Below, one piece after another: positions 27,185 through 39,800 of a DNA stretch of 64,000 nt. Position 1 is the stretch's first letter. Every line of letters starts with the position of its first letter. The notes under the pieces are model-generated. The model worked only from the letters and a program-made list of their open reading frames with translations, searched no databases and was not told where the DNA came from. The stretch covers positions 43,559,772 to 43,623,771 of the forward strand of contig JABBOT010000080.1 of the NCBI GenBank assembly GCA_016165875.1, read 5' to 3'. Made by a program: the position numbers and the translations under genes. The stretch is from Acanthopleura granulata. Its lineage: Eukaryota > Mollusca > Polyplacophora > Chitonida > Chitonidae.

Positions 27185-28540
27185 GTGAGAAACATTAGGC
27201 CTGAAGATGAGCAAAGGTCAAATACCTAAACATAGGATAATCATGAGCCAGGAGACTGACCCAAGAAATGCACCTACAATCAGAGAGCTAATTTCAGAGC
27301 CCTGTAAACACTTCAGAGAGCAGAGAAGTACGGCACTCCAGTGGACTTTCTTACAGAGTAGAAACACGAAAGCCACGGCCATCAGTAATAATCCTATCCC
27401 CAGCCTGAATGGTTTTACTGCTGTGTATTAATGTGCAGGAAAGACCATCGTCGGATTTGCAGAACATGTGGAGCAGCACAGGAGACCTGAACCCCTTATG
27501 ACAATTTAGCCCTGGCTTAAGCACTGAGCTGTCCTAATAGAGGCTTCCCTATCACAGCAACGTGGGTGCTAGGGTACCCTGTCTCCAGTGTGGAGGACTG
27601 CCTCCTCAAAAACGGGTAATCAGCCCCCCTAATGGCGTGGTTGTTAGGGCTTGAATCAGCCTGAAATCAGCAGTCATTACTCAACGGCCAGGGTGTATTT
27701 TCCAGACCCTTGGCTGCCTAATGCATCAAGATGTCTGAGGTCAGGTTATATAACTCTTTCCCCGGCCGTGCAGAGCCCCCGCGCACATTCGCTTACCGTC
27801 ATTTCGCAGTGAATCCACGTCAACAGGAACTGCTGAATTAGGCGCCATCAGCTTCAGATTGGGAAATGGAGAAAGCAGAAACGCAGCGAGGAAATTCTAC
27901 ACTGCAAGCTGATCAAGTTTTCAACAGGCAGCCAACTCTTCAGAAATATTGGATTATTCAATTAGTCTGCAAATACTTCTACAAAGGAACATTAAGCATG
28001 GGGCCTGACAACCTATAGGCTTGTCCAGATAGGCCAAGCCACAGCCCCCTATTAGCAGTGTCAAAATAAGTCATCAGAACTAACAAATGACACACACAAA
28101 AAAGTCAACACCTGAATACTTTTTCAAAGTGATATGTTTACTTTTTTCAGAAGTTTTTTTTTTTCATGATGTAACTATTCTGATTTAATATCGATTCTGG
28201 TTGTAATGTAGGTGTCAAGTGTTCATCTTTTTTTCATTCTGCATCCAAATACGTTTAGCAGATTTAAAGATAAAAAAATTATCATGTTTCAGAAAAGGGC
28301 AATTTGTAGACAGATGACCAATGACAGGGCAATAGTGTTAAACAGATTTCCACGCCTGTCACAGTGTACAAGTGATGACTGCCGAGTTCAAACACGACCA
28401 CACTGGATGCATGTAGCTACCAATACATTGGTAGGAATAACGGACTATTTCAGTGTATCATTCGCAATTCCTCTCTGTAAGGGGTGGGCGAGAAGTTTTT
28501 TCCCTGGGAAAATCGAGCGCTTCTGACATGCTTCTTGAAA
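27185..28540. promoter_or_regulatory. non-coding block resembling conserved regulatory DNA
   Basis: From about 27440 to 27990 the sequence is balanced in base composition, free of simple repeats, closed in most frames, and dotted with homeodomain-type cores (CTAATGG, CCTAATGC, AATTAGTC). This texture resembles conserved non-coding elements near developmental genes. From 28080 onward the AT-rich background resumes. Confidence 0.2.
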
Positions 28541-29598
28541 TCATTAATTATAGATGATGAACAGCAGCATCGACCATGGAGGGATAAGATGACAATATGA
28601 CCAAGCTTAATTACCGCTTGCGTCTCCACGCACAAATTGCATTTCCGTCTTCGCTACCTCTATATTGCCCCAATTATTTATAGCGATCTCCTTTGCAGAG
28701 GCTAGGAATTTGTCAGGACAATAACACCACTGCGGGTTTCTAGTTCTGCAACTGTCGGGTCCACGTTCCCTCGTTACATCTGATCTTCCGACTAATCAAT
28801 TTGACTGAAATTTGTTCAAATATTTGAGTAATTAAGTAACAATTTATCAGAGGCGAGGACTCCAAGTCGGAGACGGGCCCAGGTTCTATGAAACATCAGC
28901 CAACTTCCTCCTGACGGCCGCATCCACGAAAAACACCTTGAAAAATATTAACAGTCATCTGAGGTCACCAGTTGACCTTAGAACAGCTCCCCCTATTGGG
29001 CTGAGATTTTAATTCACTATCGCTCACAGCCTGTGTTTGAGGCAAATTCATCAACGCATAATGGCCGCCTCTTCAATCTTCCGTCGTGGAAGAGTACCCA
29101 TCGTCTTCTTCGCAAACTTACGACACAACTTCTCCAGATTCTGAGTTCCCTAAGCCTCCCATCACAAGGATTGTCACAAAACCTCAGCTCATTTGTCAAG
29201 AGACTATTCAAATAATGCCCCTCAAAAAAGTCGACAGCAGCCATATTTCAGAATCGCAGCCTTGGGCATGCTTTTGCACAACAACCATAAGTCACCTCCA
29301 GATTTCTATGGCGGGTTAGTGCAGCCTGACATCCACCGGCAAAAGCCTTACGTCCAACAGTTGAAAAAGTTTCACAACTCAATTCTGAACTTCGGGAGGG
29401 ACTGTCAGAAGAGACAGGCGACGTGGGTTAATGGAGAGAACAGGTCCTTAGCTTAACAACTTGTCAGGGAGCTGCTCGTTCTCAGAGCTGTTGTTAACCC
29501 AGCTGCCCGGGGTGATCAAACCCCTGATCAAAACTGATACCAGGCAAGCATTATGATTTACAAGATTTAAATGCTCCTTACTTTACTACAGATCTGTT
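28541..29598. promoter_or_regulatory. G+C-richer block with overlapping short frames
   Basis: Repeat-poor sequence with several frames of 60-87 codons overlapping on both strands at 29017-29456. None has a recognisable domain. ATTAATTATAG and GAGTAATTAAG words supply TAATTA cores. The best reading is a non-coding regulatory candidate. Confidence 0.18.
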
Positions 29599-29636
29599 GG
29601 GTGAGGGGTGGGGGATGAGGGGTGAGGGGTGGGGTG
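29599..29636 (+). other. G-quadruplex-type GGGGTGA array
   Basis: At least six runs of three to five G are separated by TGA, T or AT in a GGGGTGA-like array. It is one of the clearest G4-capable motifs in the window and is also a small tandem repeat. Confidence 0.75.
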
Positions 29637-30987
29637 CTGATGGGAGAGATGTGTGATCAGAAAACAAAAGAGATGCCAGCAAGAACCAGGCTGTAAATGG
29701 TTTACAGATACCTGATGGATATTCTGCTACCTGGCCAACACAATATTACTCATCTGCTCATCAGCAAGAAACTTTTCGGTAACAAATAACTGACTATCAT
29801 AGTCCATTGTCTGTTAATCATATGCCAAACGAGTGGATAATTCTTAGCAATGCAGAAAAGAGAATAGTAGAAATGCACACAAACATATAACTTTCTACAG
29901 ATTCTGGAACCAAAGGTGTGGGCGTAAATCACAGCAACAGTAAGGCAAGTTCACCTAATGAATGATGGATAAAAATGAAGCCAAAGAAATGGAGATGGAG
30001 GTAAAAAAACCACGGGTGCTAAAACAACTGTTCAAGGAAAGCATGAGACAAACAGGATCTGAGAGAGCGATGTCCAAAAAAGAACTCTCTACCTTCAGTT
30101 AATTACCTCCCTTAGGAAGACCCGAGTTGGGCTCTCCCTAAGCATCTGTCTTGTACATCTGACCTTGGATATGAACCTGAAGGTCATAGGTTACAGTCAG
30201 ATCACCACCAGCACTGTTAATTACTGTTAACGCCAAGCCTCAAGTAACTGTGTCATAAGTTAGGTTTACGGCCAGTAGAGTCAACATATTAAGTCTGCAT
30301 ATGAGCATAGTCTGTGTTTGGGATTTAACTGTAGAGAATACATGTACATCAAAAATGACCACCTTTGCCATAAAATTTGACATTCTATTTTGTTGCATCA
30401 TTTCAATTTGCATTATTTATTTCACGAAATTTGCATGAATTCATATTTTGTCTTCATTTTATGAAATAATTAAAGACAAAAAATATTTCATTCAAATTCA
30501 AACAAAAAGCAAACCTGGTTGTTGCAGAATAAGTAATGAAAAGAAATTAAAACATAAACCAATATATAATATTACTGACTGAAGGCATAGAGTTGATAGT
30601 TTTTTTGCTATGATGAATCATATATTTTCCACATATGAGCTTAATACCTGCTGTCACATGGTTAAAAAGACCTGAATGGGACACTGTCTTACAAACTACC
30701 ACTTAAGTGGTGCCAAAATTTCCCCGTCATCAGACAATCTTTCACCATCTAGCTAGGAACCACTTTATTCATGTGATTTAGAAATGTTTGATATAGTCAC
30801 AGAGATATGGGTGATGTATAAACAAAGCTGTGGGCATTTAGTCTGAGCTGTGGAAGAGTGCTCCCAAACCATGCTGTAATAATCCCAAACATCCGATCAA
30901 GGAAAGGAAAGACACTTGACATTTATTTCAGTACGGGTATCTGATTTGGGTTTAATCTAGTAGTGAAGAATACATAAATTGAGAGTT
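29637..30987. other. non-coding with NK2-type palindrome
   Basis: No gene is supported. The stretch contains TGACC/GGTCA words at 30160-30205, an AT-rich tract at 30360-30560, and a 14-bp perfect palindrome at 30698-30711. Confidence 0.45.
30698..30711. promoter_or_regulatory. perfect 14-bp palindrome containing two NK2 homeodomain sites
   Basis: ACCACTTAAGTGGT is a perfect palindrome. Each half contains TTAAGTGG, which fits the TNAAGTGG consensus of NK2-class homeodomain proteins, so two sites overlap head to head. The sequence is seen directly; the binding is inferred. Confidence 0.35.
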
Positions 30988-31166
30988 TTATTGCATGTCT
31001 GAACAGAGTTGAAAATCAGATGTCTTACTGCATGCCTGAAAAGAGATGAAAATCAGATGTCTTACTGCATGTCTGAAAAGAGATGAAAACCAGATGTCTT
31101 AATACATGCCTGAAAAGAGTTGAAAATCAGATGTATTACTACATGCCTGAAAAGAGTTGAAAATCC
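30988..31166 (+). repeat. 37-bp tandem repeat, about five copies
   Basis: Units of the type TGCATGCCTGAAAAGAG... + TGAAAATCAGATGTCTTAC recur at exactly 37-bp spacing (GAACAGAG/GAAAAGAG at 31001, 31038, 31075, 31112 and 31149). Copies differ by a few substitutions and no indels. Units abut directly with no spacers, so this is not a CRISPR-like array. Confidence 0.92.
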
Positions 31167-32859
31167 AGTGTTGTATGGAATAGTGCATTGATTGGAATCG
31201 TTTTAGGAGATCGAGGATAATTTTTTCATGATCAAAGAGACTGAAGAAATAAAATTTTTGTGCCCCCTTAACCACTGCCCAGTATCATGTCCCTACTGGC
31301 ACAAATGGCTCAGCAATCCCAGCTTTGCTCATATCATTCCAGCTGAAAATACTGGGTACTCTTCTGGTAAAAATATGTCACACCCCGAGTGTGTAGAAAA
31401 ATATCCAAACACTTTAATATTTGTCACGAAAACTGTTATAAACCTTGTTTAATTCACGTCATACACCATGCTTTCCATCATATTCAACATGGCTTCTTTT
31501 AGCACTATTTTCAAAAAATATTAAATTCTTCCTTTTCTCAGAACTGAGCTGGGCCTCTCAGATCTGGTGCATAACACTCTACCTTTTTGATAGCCAAAAT
31601 AAAGTCAGTAAAACGACTGAGGTGGAGCAGCACAAAGGACACCTTTTGTAACAAAAGATAACATACCAATCATATTTCTCTACAAAAAGATAATGAATGA
31701 TGCTATGATGACATAAAAAGGCAGTTATAACAATGAGGTTGACGAGTGGATGTTATCTATTCTAACACCCAAGGTTATCTTCACCAGAATCTATAACTAA
31801 GTAGACATTCATGGTTGATAAAGACAAAACGAAAAATCATATAATAAATGAACAGAAACAATGGGATGTATTTTTTCCCTTCTCTGCAGGATAAAGAAGC
31901 AGGTGAAAATTAATATGGACTACTGAAAGCCTAGTGAGTGGTATAGATAAATCCGACGACTGTGTGAAAGAAAGGTAATTGTCATCATTTACAGGTACAC
32001 TGGTTACATCACAAAGATAAATGAGGAGACTCTAACGAAGGTGAGATCGGACAAAGCCGAAGGCACAGTTGAGGTAGGATTATCCTGAATAAAACAGCAG
32101 GTCCACTGAATAAAACAAGGGTTTCAACGCTTGAAATGTATGCCTTTGTCCATCATGCGATTATTAATGGCAACTTCATTCATGATTTTCTTGCTTAAAA
32201 GTTCTATGCCAGCCTTTTGGCTTGGTGTGAATTTATGTGCCTTGTACACATGTTTTAATTAACAACCAGGTCAATTAAAAACCTATTCTAGAGGACTACC
32301 CCTGACACCAATGGTCAAATACCCAAATGCTACAGGTAAAGTGAGCTACTACTCATCATCAGCCATCAGGCAGCTACTGTACTGGTCATACGGTCACCAA
32401 TTACATGGTGAATACAAATGACAGCTCATAAACCAGTATCCAAGTGACAGGTCACAGAATTTCTAAGGCTATACCATTTCAAGTTCAAACAGGTGTGCAA
32501 CACGGCAAAATAAAAAGCGACTAGATTCTACTGTCTCCTAGTGGTAAAAACTTATTATTACTATTCAAGGCCTAGAACTATGAATGTCTCAGTGATCCAA
32601 ATTTTCATACTTATCCAATACCTGGGACAGGTAATAGACAGAGAAGTCAATCTTTAATAAAGCCATCCAATTTTTTTTTTTTTCGGGGGGTTAGGAGGTG
32701 GGGGAGATGGGGGATTTGAACTTTTAGCATTGTTTTGAGGGAATCATGTTTGCTTTCAAGATTTATTTCTGTATGACATTTGTGAAAAAAAAAAAAAAGA
32801 AAGAAACTTTGAAAAGCCAACTGCAACAAAGTTAAACCCCATCAAAAGTGACATTCTGC
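31167..32859. other. non-coding, AT-rich
   Basis: No gene is supported. Contains T and A runs with a G-rich stretch (32669-32716) and an A run at 32786-32799. The small frames at 31228-31651 show no domain. Confidence 0.45.
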
Positions 32860-33948
32860 TGAGAGATTGCAGTTGCAAGGAACAAGGGCAGAAAATCAGC
32901 GAACGCTTGAGAGATTACGGAAACAGAAGGAGCAAGCTACACAGCAATTGGTGGCCTCTGGGGAAACGCCGCCAGCATCAGGTAGCTAGGGACTAATTTG
33001 ATAAAGCCAGCATCATTACGGGGAGTCAAGAGCAGGCTACTCTCTGCAATATTGATTGGGTCTAGTCGACCAGCAGAGTCGAAGGTTAACAGGAGATTGC
33101 AACCAGAGTCTTTGGATCAGGCTTCTGGGAACGAAAGGGCGAGAAAATCCAAAAGACTTTGCAGAAAACAAAATAATCCAGCCAATATTGTAAAATCTTC
33201 CCAAATGCAAATCACTGCCAACAAAATTTGTGTCACGAATACGTTTACAAGAGAAATTCAAGTATAATTCCTGATTTTGCACCCACACAAAGGCATAAAA
33301 AAATATTGTCCTCCATTTGCGATAAGGCCAGATGTTTAAAAAGTAATTTCTACTCGAAACCGTAGTTTGGGACAACATTTCTATGAGACCATACTATGAC
33401 ACAGAGATACCCACGCAGCCAGCCTGTAGAACCACAAGCCATCAAGCTGAAACAAATGCCATGTCATACCACCACTATCAATTAAGACTTAGCTTCATCC
33501 ATATGCATTCGTCTCTGTTAAATTTCTAAAATATGCTTTGCCTACACATAGATAATGCTCCTGTTGGCAATCTTAATAAGGCAATTAAGGTCCAGAAATA
33601 ATGTTAGATAAAACCACCCCATCTCTAGCTGACAGAGGGGGCAGGATCTTAGGTTAAAATGAGGGCTGTTTCCAGAGAGGAATGCGCCCATGCAGGTCTA
33701 AAATCAATATGGAAAAACTGCTTCTGCAGCAGCCATTAGGACTTTCCTCATCTCCAGTAGTATTTAAATCCTGTCCAATACTTTAACGAACCGACTACGA
33801 TCCTATGGGGATCCACAAAAGTACTCCTGTTATCCAATAAAAGCAATCGAGGCTATAATACAGGGCGTAGAAGCCTGGTTTTCAGAAGGCTTCAGTGAGA
33901 AGAGCTAATGATAAGTTGTCGGGCTGTGGGGCCTGACACAGGTAGCCC
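32860..33948. promoter_or_regulatory. repeat-poor block, candidate regulatory element
   Basis: Balanced composition. Overlapping plus (32998-33267) and minus (33037-33378) frames carry no recognisable domain. At 33560-33790 homeodomain-type words (CTTAATAAGGCAATTAAGG, CCATTAGGA) sit in otherwise unique sequence. I infer a candidate conserved non-coding element. Confidence 0.2.
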
Positions 33949-33985
33949 AGGGCAAGGGGTGGAGGGGGAGGGGGGACGGAGGAGG
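33949..33985 (+). other. G-quadruplex-type motif
   Basis: Runs GGG, GGGG, GGGGG and GGGGGG separated by one to four bases satisfy the G4 pattern on the plus strand. It sits inside a G+C-rich patch. Confidence 0.65.
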
Positions 33986-36680
33986 CAGGTGTTTAGAGAG
34001 GGTTGGGATTCACCCCAGAAATGCCGAAAGCCCCTTCAGTGAAGCAGCTAGCTGCAGTCAAGGGCCACAGGTTATAGCATGACAGGTCCCTGTTGACTCC
34101 CATGCCCTCTGGTCAGGGGACTCATCGACAAGCACTTAATGTTCACTGACCCACAACGACCCTTTAATATGATCCCCTTGGTCCCTATAGGACATTGACC
34201 AGTTCCTTAACTCTGCTCTATGACCCTACAAGGTCACTGCTGCCCAATGCCTCAATGCTAATGTACCTAAGACGGCACTACATAACGATGGTCACCAATC
34301 TTGAACAGAGCCAATGGGCCTATTCACAAATCACATTAATACCATGATACGACCAAAAATGATGACTGAAATCACTAATCTGTCACTTTTTACCATTCTG
34401 TCTACAGTGCTGTCTTCATGTCACAGAGCAAGGATGATATTTTAACCACGCTCTGCAGCCCTGACGCCACACAGCGCCTGCATCTGGGTGCGGTTACATC
34501 ACAAGGCGCCATTATCACAGAACACACCATTACAGGTCGACATCCGGTAGAAGGTCCTGTCTAATTCCAGCTGTCGGTCTGATCAAATTATGAGAGATAT
34601 AACAATAGGCCTGGATCCTAAATTAGACAAATGAAGCTGTGTAAAAACTACACCAATGTATCAAATCCCTTAACAAGGTAAAAAACAGGCAATCTGCTTT
34701 CTCTACCGCAAGGGAACGGACTACTTTCACCACTGACATAACACGCCTCCGGCCCCAGGAACTTGTCACTAACAAAACTATTTTCTAATGACAAGGTGAG
34801 CAAATGGTAAAAAGCAGGAAACCAACAAGCATTCTGTCAAAAAACATGAATTATTTAACATGCAATGAAATACTATTTCATTTAATATTTTCATGTCAGT
34901 TATGCTAAAACTTTTATTCTATCAGGTGATAAAATAATTGATCACACCAAAAATAAATACTGATATATCATCAGTGAAGGACATTCAAAGTTACCATTAA
35001 ACCTCTTCAGGTCATTCAATAAATCTTTTTCCTAGAGGTGTTAGAAATTCTTGTATGATGATGACATTTGCCAAAGTAAGAGAACAACTGTATATGTACA
35101 GCTCTAATGAAATTTCTAACATGACAGACAGTTACAATTTGACATGTGGGAGACTATTGTAACAATGGTGAAATAGGAGACAAAAAACTGACAAGATCCT
35201 AACTGGATATTGCGCCAATCAACACCCTCAGAGCGGAAAATCCCAGCCCCCTAATCCCTCACTCTCCTTTTGATGGGTCAGTGATTAAATGGTGGAGAAG
35301 GCCAGAGCCATGAAAACGCACAATCTACAGGCCAGCTGCCAAGAGCTTGCCGAACTCCCATCTGTGTACAAGTTTGGAGGTAACATAATGAGCAGAGACA
35401 AGCAGAACGAAGCTTCTGTCATCAGAGATGGCAGATCAGCCAATGGAATCAAGCCAGATACCAACACAAAAGACAAAACGCTCCTAGTCCTCGGCCAAAC
35501 GGAAAAATATTGGCAGCATTGTGAGATCTTTGCAAATCAATAAGGCAGCAAAAACGCCAGCACTGCTTCCTCATGCGTGGCGTGTTTCGGCTAAACTCCA
35601 TGTCAATAGTGTTCACCTGAAACGCCATCCTCATAATTCCATAATTGAAAATTTACGGGCGTTTATTGAATGGAACACCGGGAGTGATAGCTGTCCAATT
35701 GGGAAACAAGCCTTCCGTCTTCCACGAATCATTAAGCTTTGTGTTCACTTGGATACTTGGCAAAGTGCCAATCATTCAGCATAGGTACATGGAAAGTGAG
35801 TGTGTGTACATGATGTTTGGCTACACTGTGGTTTAGGTAGGCTAGAGTGGAAGTTCTTAACACCCCAGGAAAACACAAGATCACTATGGCCCTGTGTGGA
35901 CACACTAATCACAGCTACGTTTTGGTTCAATTTAACCAACCATATTATAATTTCAATTTCCTCTGAATCGGAAGTCATTATTTATTTCATTATTTTTTTT
36001 TTTAATTCTCGAAATGAAGAAAAGTACTATCCTCGCGCAAGCCTTGGGAGAGATTGGTCAGTATGCGGGCTTCTCTTGGCCTTTAACTACACACATGCAG
36101 AACCATAGTATAGAAAAAAAACTTACTAAAACCCAATCTTGGCAATATTTGTTCCAAAATTGAGAAGAAGAAGACCGTGATTCTTTAGCTCAAGAAAATT
36201 AGTAGCCTAAAACCTTTCTGAAAACCAAGTGTGGCTGAGGAGGAATCGCCTTTGGGAGTCATGGTGTAACGTATCCAACTGAAACATGAAGCGCTTTCCT
36301 CTTATCGAGGACGGGGCTTGGGTTTCTCAGCAGCAGCATCTCTACGCCGGTTAAACGATGGCCTAAGATTGGATTAATCTATCTTGCAATTATAGTATCA
36401 ATCTCCAATAGCCAAACTGACAGGATTATAGTGAAGGGCACAAAAAACTGTGAGCAAACAACGTGGGCCACACGATCTGCCTTGATCAGGCCGTGGGGTA
36501 AACCACTCAATTTGGCCACTCTGCCCTCAGAGAAGCACCTGTTTGTTCTAGCTCACGGTCAGGACCTGGTTCTCCACTGCTTTGTCCACAAGTAACACCT
36601 CTTCTCCACCTACATATCCCTGAATTATTTATTCGCACAAGCTGAAAGAAATCACTTCACAGATTGACAGTCATAATTAG
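33986..36680. promoter_or_regulatory. mixed block with GGTCA-rich part and overlapping short frames
   Basis: 34080-34270 carries many GGTCA, TGACCC and TTGACCAG words. 34800-35160 is AT-rich background. 35200-35800 and 36230-36660 are G+C-richer and repeat-poor, with overlapping frames on both strands (for example 35289-35543 plus and 35285-35476 minus) and no domain. No exon can be defined. Confidence 0.2.
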
Positions 36681-38578
36681 ATTGAACTGAATTTTCTCCA
36701 TGGTGTGACTGCAATCTCTATGTACATTTATAGCCCCTTAGCCCTAGACATCAACTGTTTTGGTTAATGAAATCAGTCAAGTTTTATAAGTTTAGGAGAA
36801 ACTTACCATTTCAATACAATTTCAATTTTACAGTACTTCTGAATTAAGATACATGTACAGATATGAGACTAAAAGCAGCAAAGAAAAGTGGATATGATTT
36901 GTCCTTGATGCAGTTTTCTCTTCAGACTGAGGCAACATCAAAGATGTGATCTGCTACACCGTTATGTTGGAATTAAGTAACATTGGCAAACCTGATTGCA
37001 ACTTAAAAACCAGACAAGATACTATCTTATAGATGCCACAACTGTATACATAAATCATATCAAGACAGACCATTAGACAAATTTAAATTCGTTTAAATAT
37101 TTTTTTTTTAAACTACAAATTCTAAATACACAATGCATCTGGAAAATTGATAAATGAACAACACAACTTAATATTAAATGCTTCACTTCAACAATTTAAT
37201 CAAATGCCCTTTTAATGCTATTTGACTACATTGATCAGAAAGTAATAATTAACGGCGTCATTATTAACACTACATCATATCTCTGCAAAAGGAAAATTAT
37301 ACATACCTTTAATTTTCAACTTACATATAAAAAATACTCTTTAGAAAGAACTGATAAAAGATGGCAAATTGTGAGCTCATGATTTGGCCTTGCTGTCCAA
37401 GTGCTGTGTGTCTAATACACACATCAACGACATGGGGAATCAACTCCTCCGGCCTGTAACATGGCCTTGTGTACATCTGCGCTATCATGTACTCCACATA
37501 CAAAAAAGATACACATGTACATATCTACACAAACGCACATATAAGAAAAAGCAAGACAGTTTCAAATCCAAAGTGCTAGCAAAATATTAGTCATTTCATA
37601 TATAATAGGCAGACTAATCCCTAAATTATTTAGATTTGCTTCACAATTAGCTAGATTCATCAGGAAGTACTCTTAATAAAGGGCAGCATGTAGATTTATA
37701 TATGTTTGGTGCACAAAAGAGGTATTAATGAGATGAGTGAATAAATGCCAGTTTTTCTCCTTTTTAAAAAAAGAAAAGAAAAAAGAACTTATTAAACCAT
37801 AGATATGTTTTGTAAGTGCACACCTGTTAACTTGTGTTGTTTATCTAACAGGTTTTGATTTAGATTCAAGGTTTTGACAAGAGTAATCTCCTAATTCTCA
37901 CAGAATGGCAGGACATTTAGATTGAGCAAGGAAAAAAGCTGTATGTAAGCACATGTAAATTAAAGATACGATGTTCACCTTTTAAAATCTCCTTTTCTCT
38001 ACGTCTCTTGATTTATACCACTTTCAAGTAGTCACTAAACTAGATGTACAAATTTCTTACTTTTAATGTAACCAATTAAATAATTCCATGCTACAGATTA
38101 TAAATAATATTTATATTTAATATTTAATGTCATATTACACACTAAAAAACACTCACCATTTCTATTTAGTAATTTTTTAGAATTAAACCTGAGATGGAAA
38201 ATAAAAAATTTATTACTACACATACGAGAATTTCAAATAATACGTACATTATCTGTATTATTAATAAATATATATAAAATGTGTAAAAAATCAGATTTTT
38301 TTCATCATGACTCACTAATTTAAGAAGACACAATTGGCGTAAGTTTGGAGCTAATATAGCATCAGAAAGAGGAAGGTTGGAAGTGACAGGACAGGTGGAA
38401 ATGCACTTGATTTGTAAGCGCGAGATAGATGTGAAAGCAAATAGATCACACATAAATGTTTCGGGGGGAATAAGCAGAAGTGGACGTGGCATGATAACGC
38501 AACAGGTCACAAAGCTACGTGAAGATCAGAAAGGCTAATTTCTATTGTATCTGCAAATGAACATGTAACTTGATTTAC
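36681..38578. other. non-coding, AT-rich
   Basis: No gene is supported. The 114-codon minus frame at 38166-38510 has no recognisable domain, and its hydrophobic end is coded by AT-rich low-complexity DNA. A donor-like GTGAGTG follows on the minus strand near 38153, but no acceptor pairs with it. Confidence 0.4.
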
Positions 38579-38618
38579 CTGTTAACGACTTTCCACCATT
38601 CCCACATGGCTGATTCAC
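38579..38618 (-). CDS. candidate 40-nt micro-exon
   Basis: On the minus strand CTCCACTCTTACAATTCCAG is a good acceptor (AG at 38619-38620). After 40 nt comes AACAG|GTAAAT. Frame 1 is open and reads VNQPCGNGGKSLT plus one leftover base. The PCGNGG part superficially resembles the PCxNGG signature of EGF-like domains, but a 13-residue match is not evidence of homology. Its phase does not fit directly between the candidates at 47828-47896 and 2750-2822. Confidence 0.12.
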
Positions 38619-39800
38619 CTGGAATTGTAAGAGTGGAGTGTAGAGAGGTGAATGGATGAGCACAATGAACTGTGGTGTCCAGGGCGACTTAGCCTACTGA
38701 CCAGATCAGCTAGAGCTGGGCAAATCTCTTATTCACCGCCACTATAAATCCACACACCAACCAGCTGTTTACCACTTCCACTTAAAATCAGTAAAGATCA
38801 ACTGGTGAATAATGGACAACTCAACCCTGACACTTGTTGTTCATTTCATGCAACAACTGCCACAAACATACAAATAGTTTTTTTTCCTTCAATTGGAAGA
38901 AATAATTGAAACTGTTTCCACAATAAGAAAGTCGGCTGTTAACTTTGTTATAATGTGAATGCAGCGATTCCCCACTAGTTTCACAGACGGTCGCTCACGA
39001 CAACTGGGGACAATTGGCAGTCACGGATCAGAAGAGCTGTTGTGTTCGATGTTCAGGCAGCTTCCCGCTGACAGTAAGGTACAGGTGTAATAATCTGTCA
39101 CACTATTGTTCGGCTCGGCTTCACGCTTCTCCCCTAACAAAACCCACACTTAGGCCTATTGTTTGAAAGCGCTTGTCACCGCACAGAATTGTGAAGGGTA
39201 AAGTTCCAGTAAAACACTGCTGAAGTACGGCGAGCGTGGTGAAAGTCTGTCGATACCGTCAAGCCAAGGACTGCAGCTCGCTGGCCACTGCACGCGTACT
39301 TTAAAAAACTGACCGAGGTTGAAAGGTTGTGCTTGCACCGTGTTCTACCTTTAAGTTGGCACTCTGTAGGCAGTCATCCGTCAAATCCTGACCCCCCCAT
39401 GTTCAATCTGATCGCCGCTCAGCCTGGTCAAGTCAAGCCTGATTTAGAGCAATGCTTTTTTTTTTTTAGATTCGACCCTTTTAGGGAGTGACTGAACAGC
39501 GGAAAGGACTTAACAGCCACTTTCGCTTATTCTGTATGACTATTTTCTGTCGATATGGAGAAAACGAATCAGGGGGAGGAGGGAAATGTGATTGGAGAGG
39601 GGGAGCTGAAAGTTATTCATGCGTTTCGTGCAAGGTGGGGCAAAAAAACACGGTTGCTCCGCCAGATTTGCACACAGGTGACAGAAATACCCCTAGAAGA
39701 TCAGTGTCATTTAGGTCCAAGGCCATCTGAGGTCTTGGCGCTATTTTATATTCGCTTCATAGCCTCCCAACAATAGCTTCGCTCAGGCAGTAATAACTAT
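38619..39800. promoter_or_regulatory. CpG-containing block, possible promoter or regulatory element
   Basis: From about 38940 to 39780 the sequence has noticeably more CG dinucleotides (GACGGTCGCTCACGAC, GGCGAGCG, GCACGCGTAC) than its surroundings. Two plus frames (39488-39730 and 39555-39776) overlap in different phases with no domain. A CpG-rich promoter or 5' untranslated exon is possible, but there is no TATA, initiator or splice pattern I would rely on. Confidence 0.2.

Noticed and set aside
30988..31166. CRISPR-like array
   Set aside because: The 37-bp units abut with no spacers and the DNA is animal-like; it is an ordinary tandem repeat.
38166..38510. 114-codon minus frame with a membrane-like end
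   Set aside because: The hydrophobic part is coded by AT-rich low-complexity DNA; no domain, and no acceptor supports it as an exon.
39106..39128. miR-375-like string (TTGTTCGGCTCGGCTTC)
   Set aside because: Only the seed-like start agrees with miR-375, and no complementary arm is found within 60 bases on either side.
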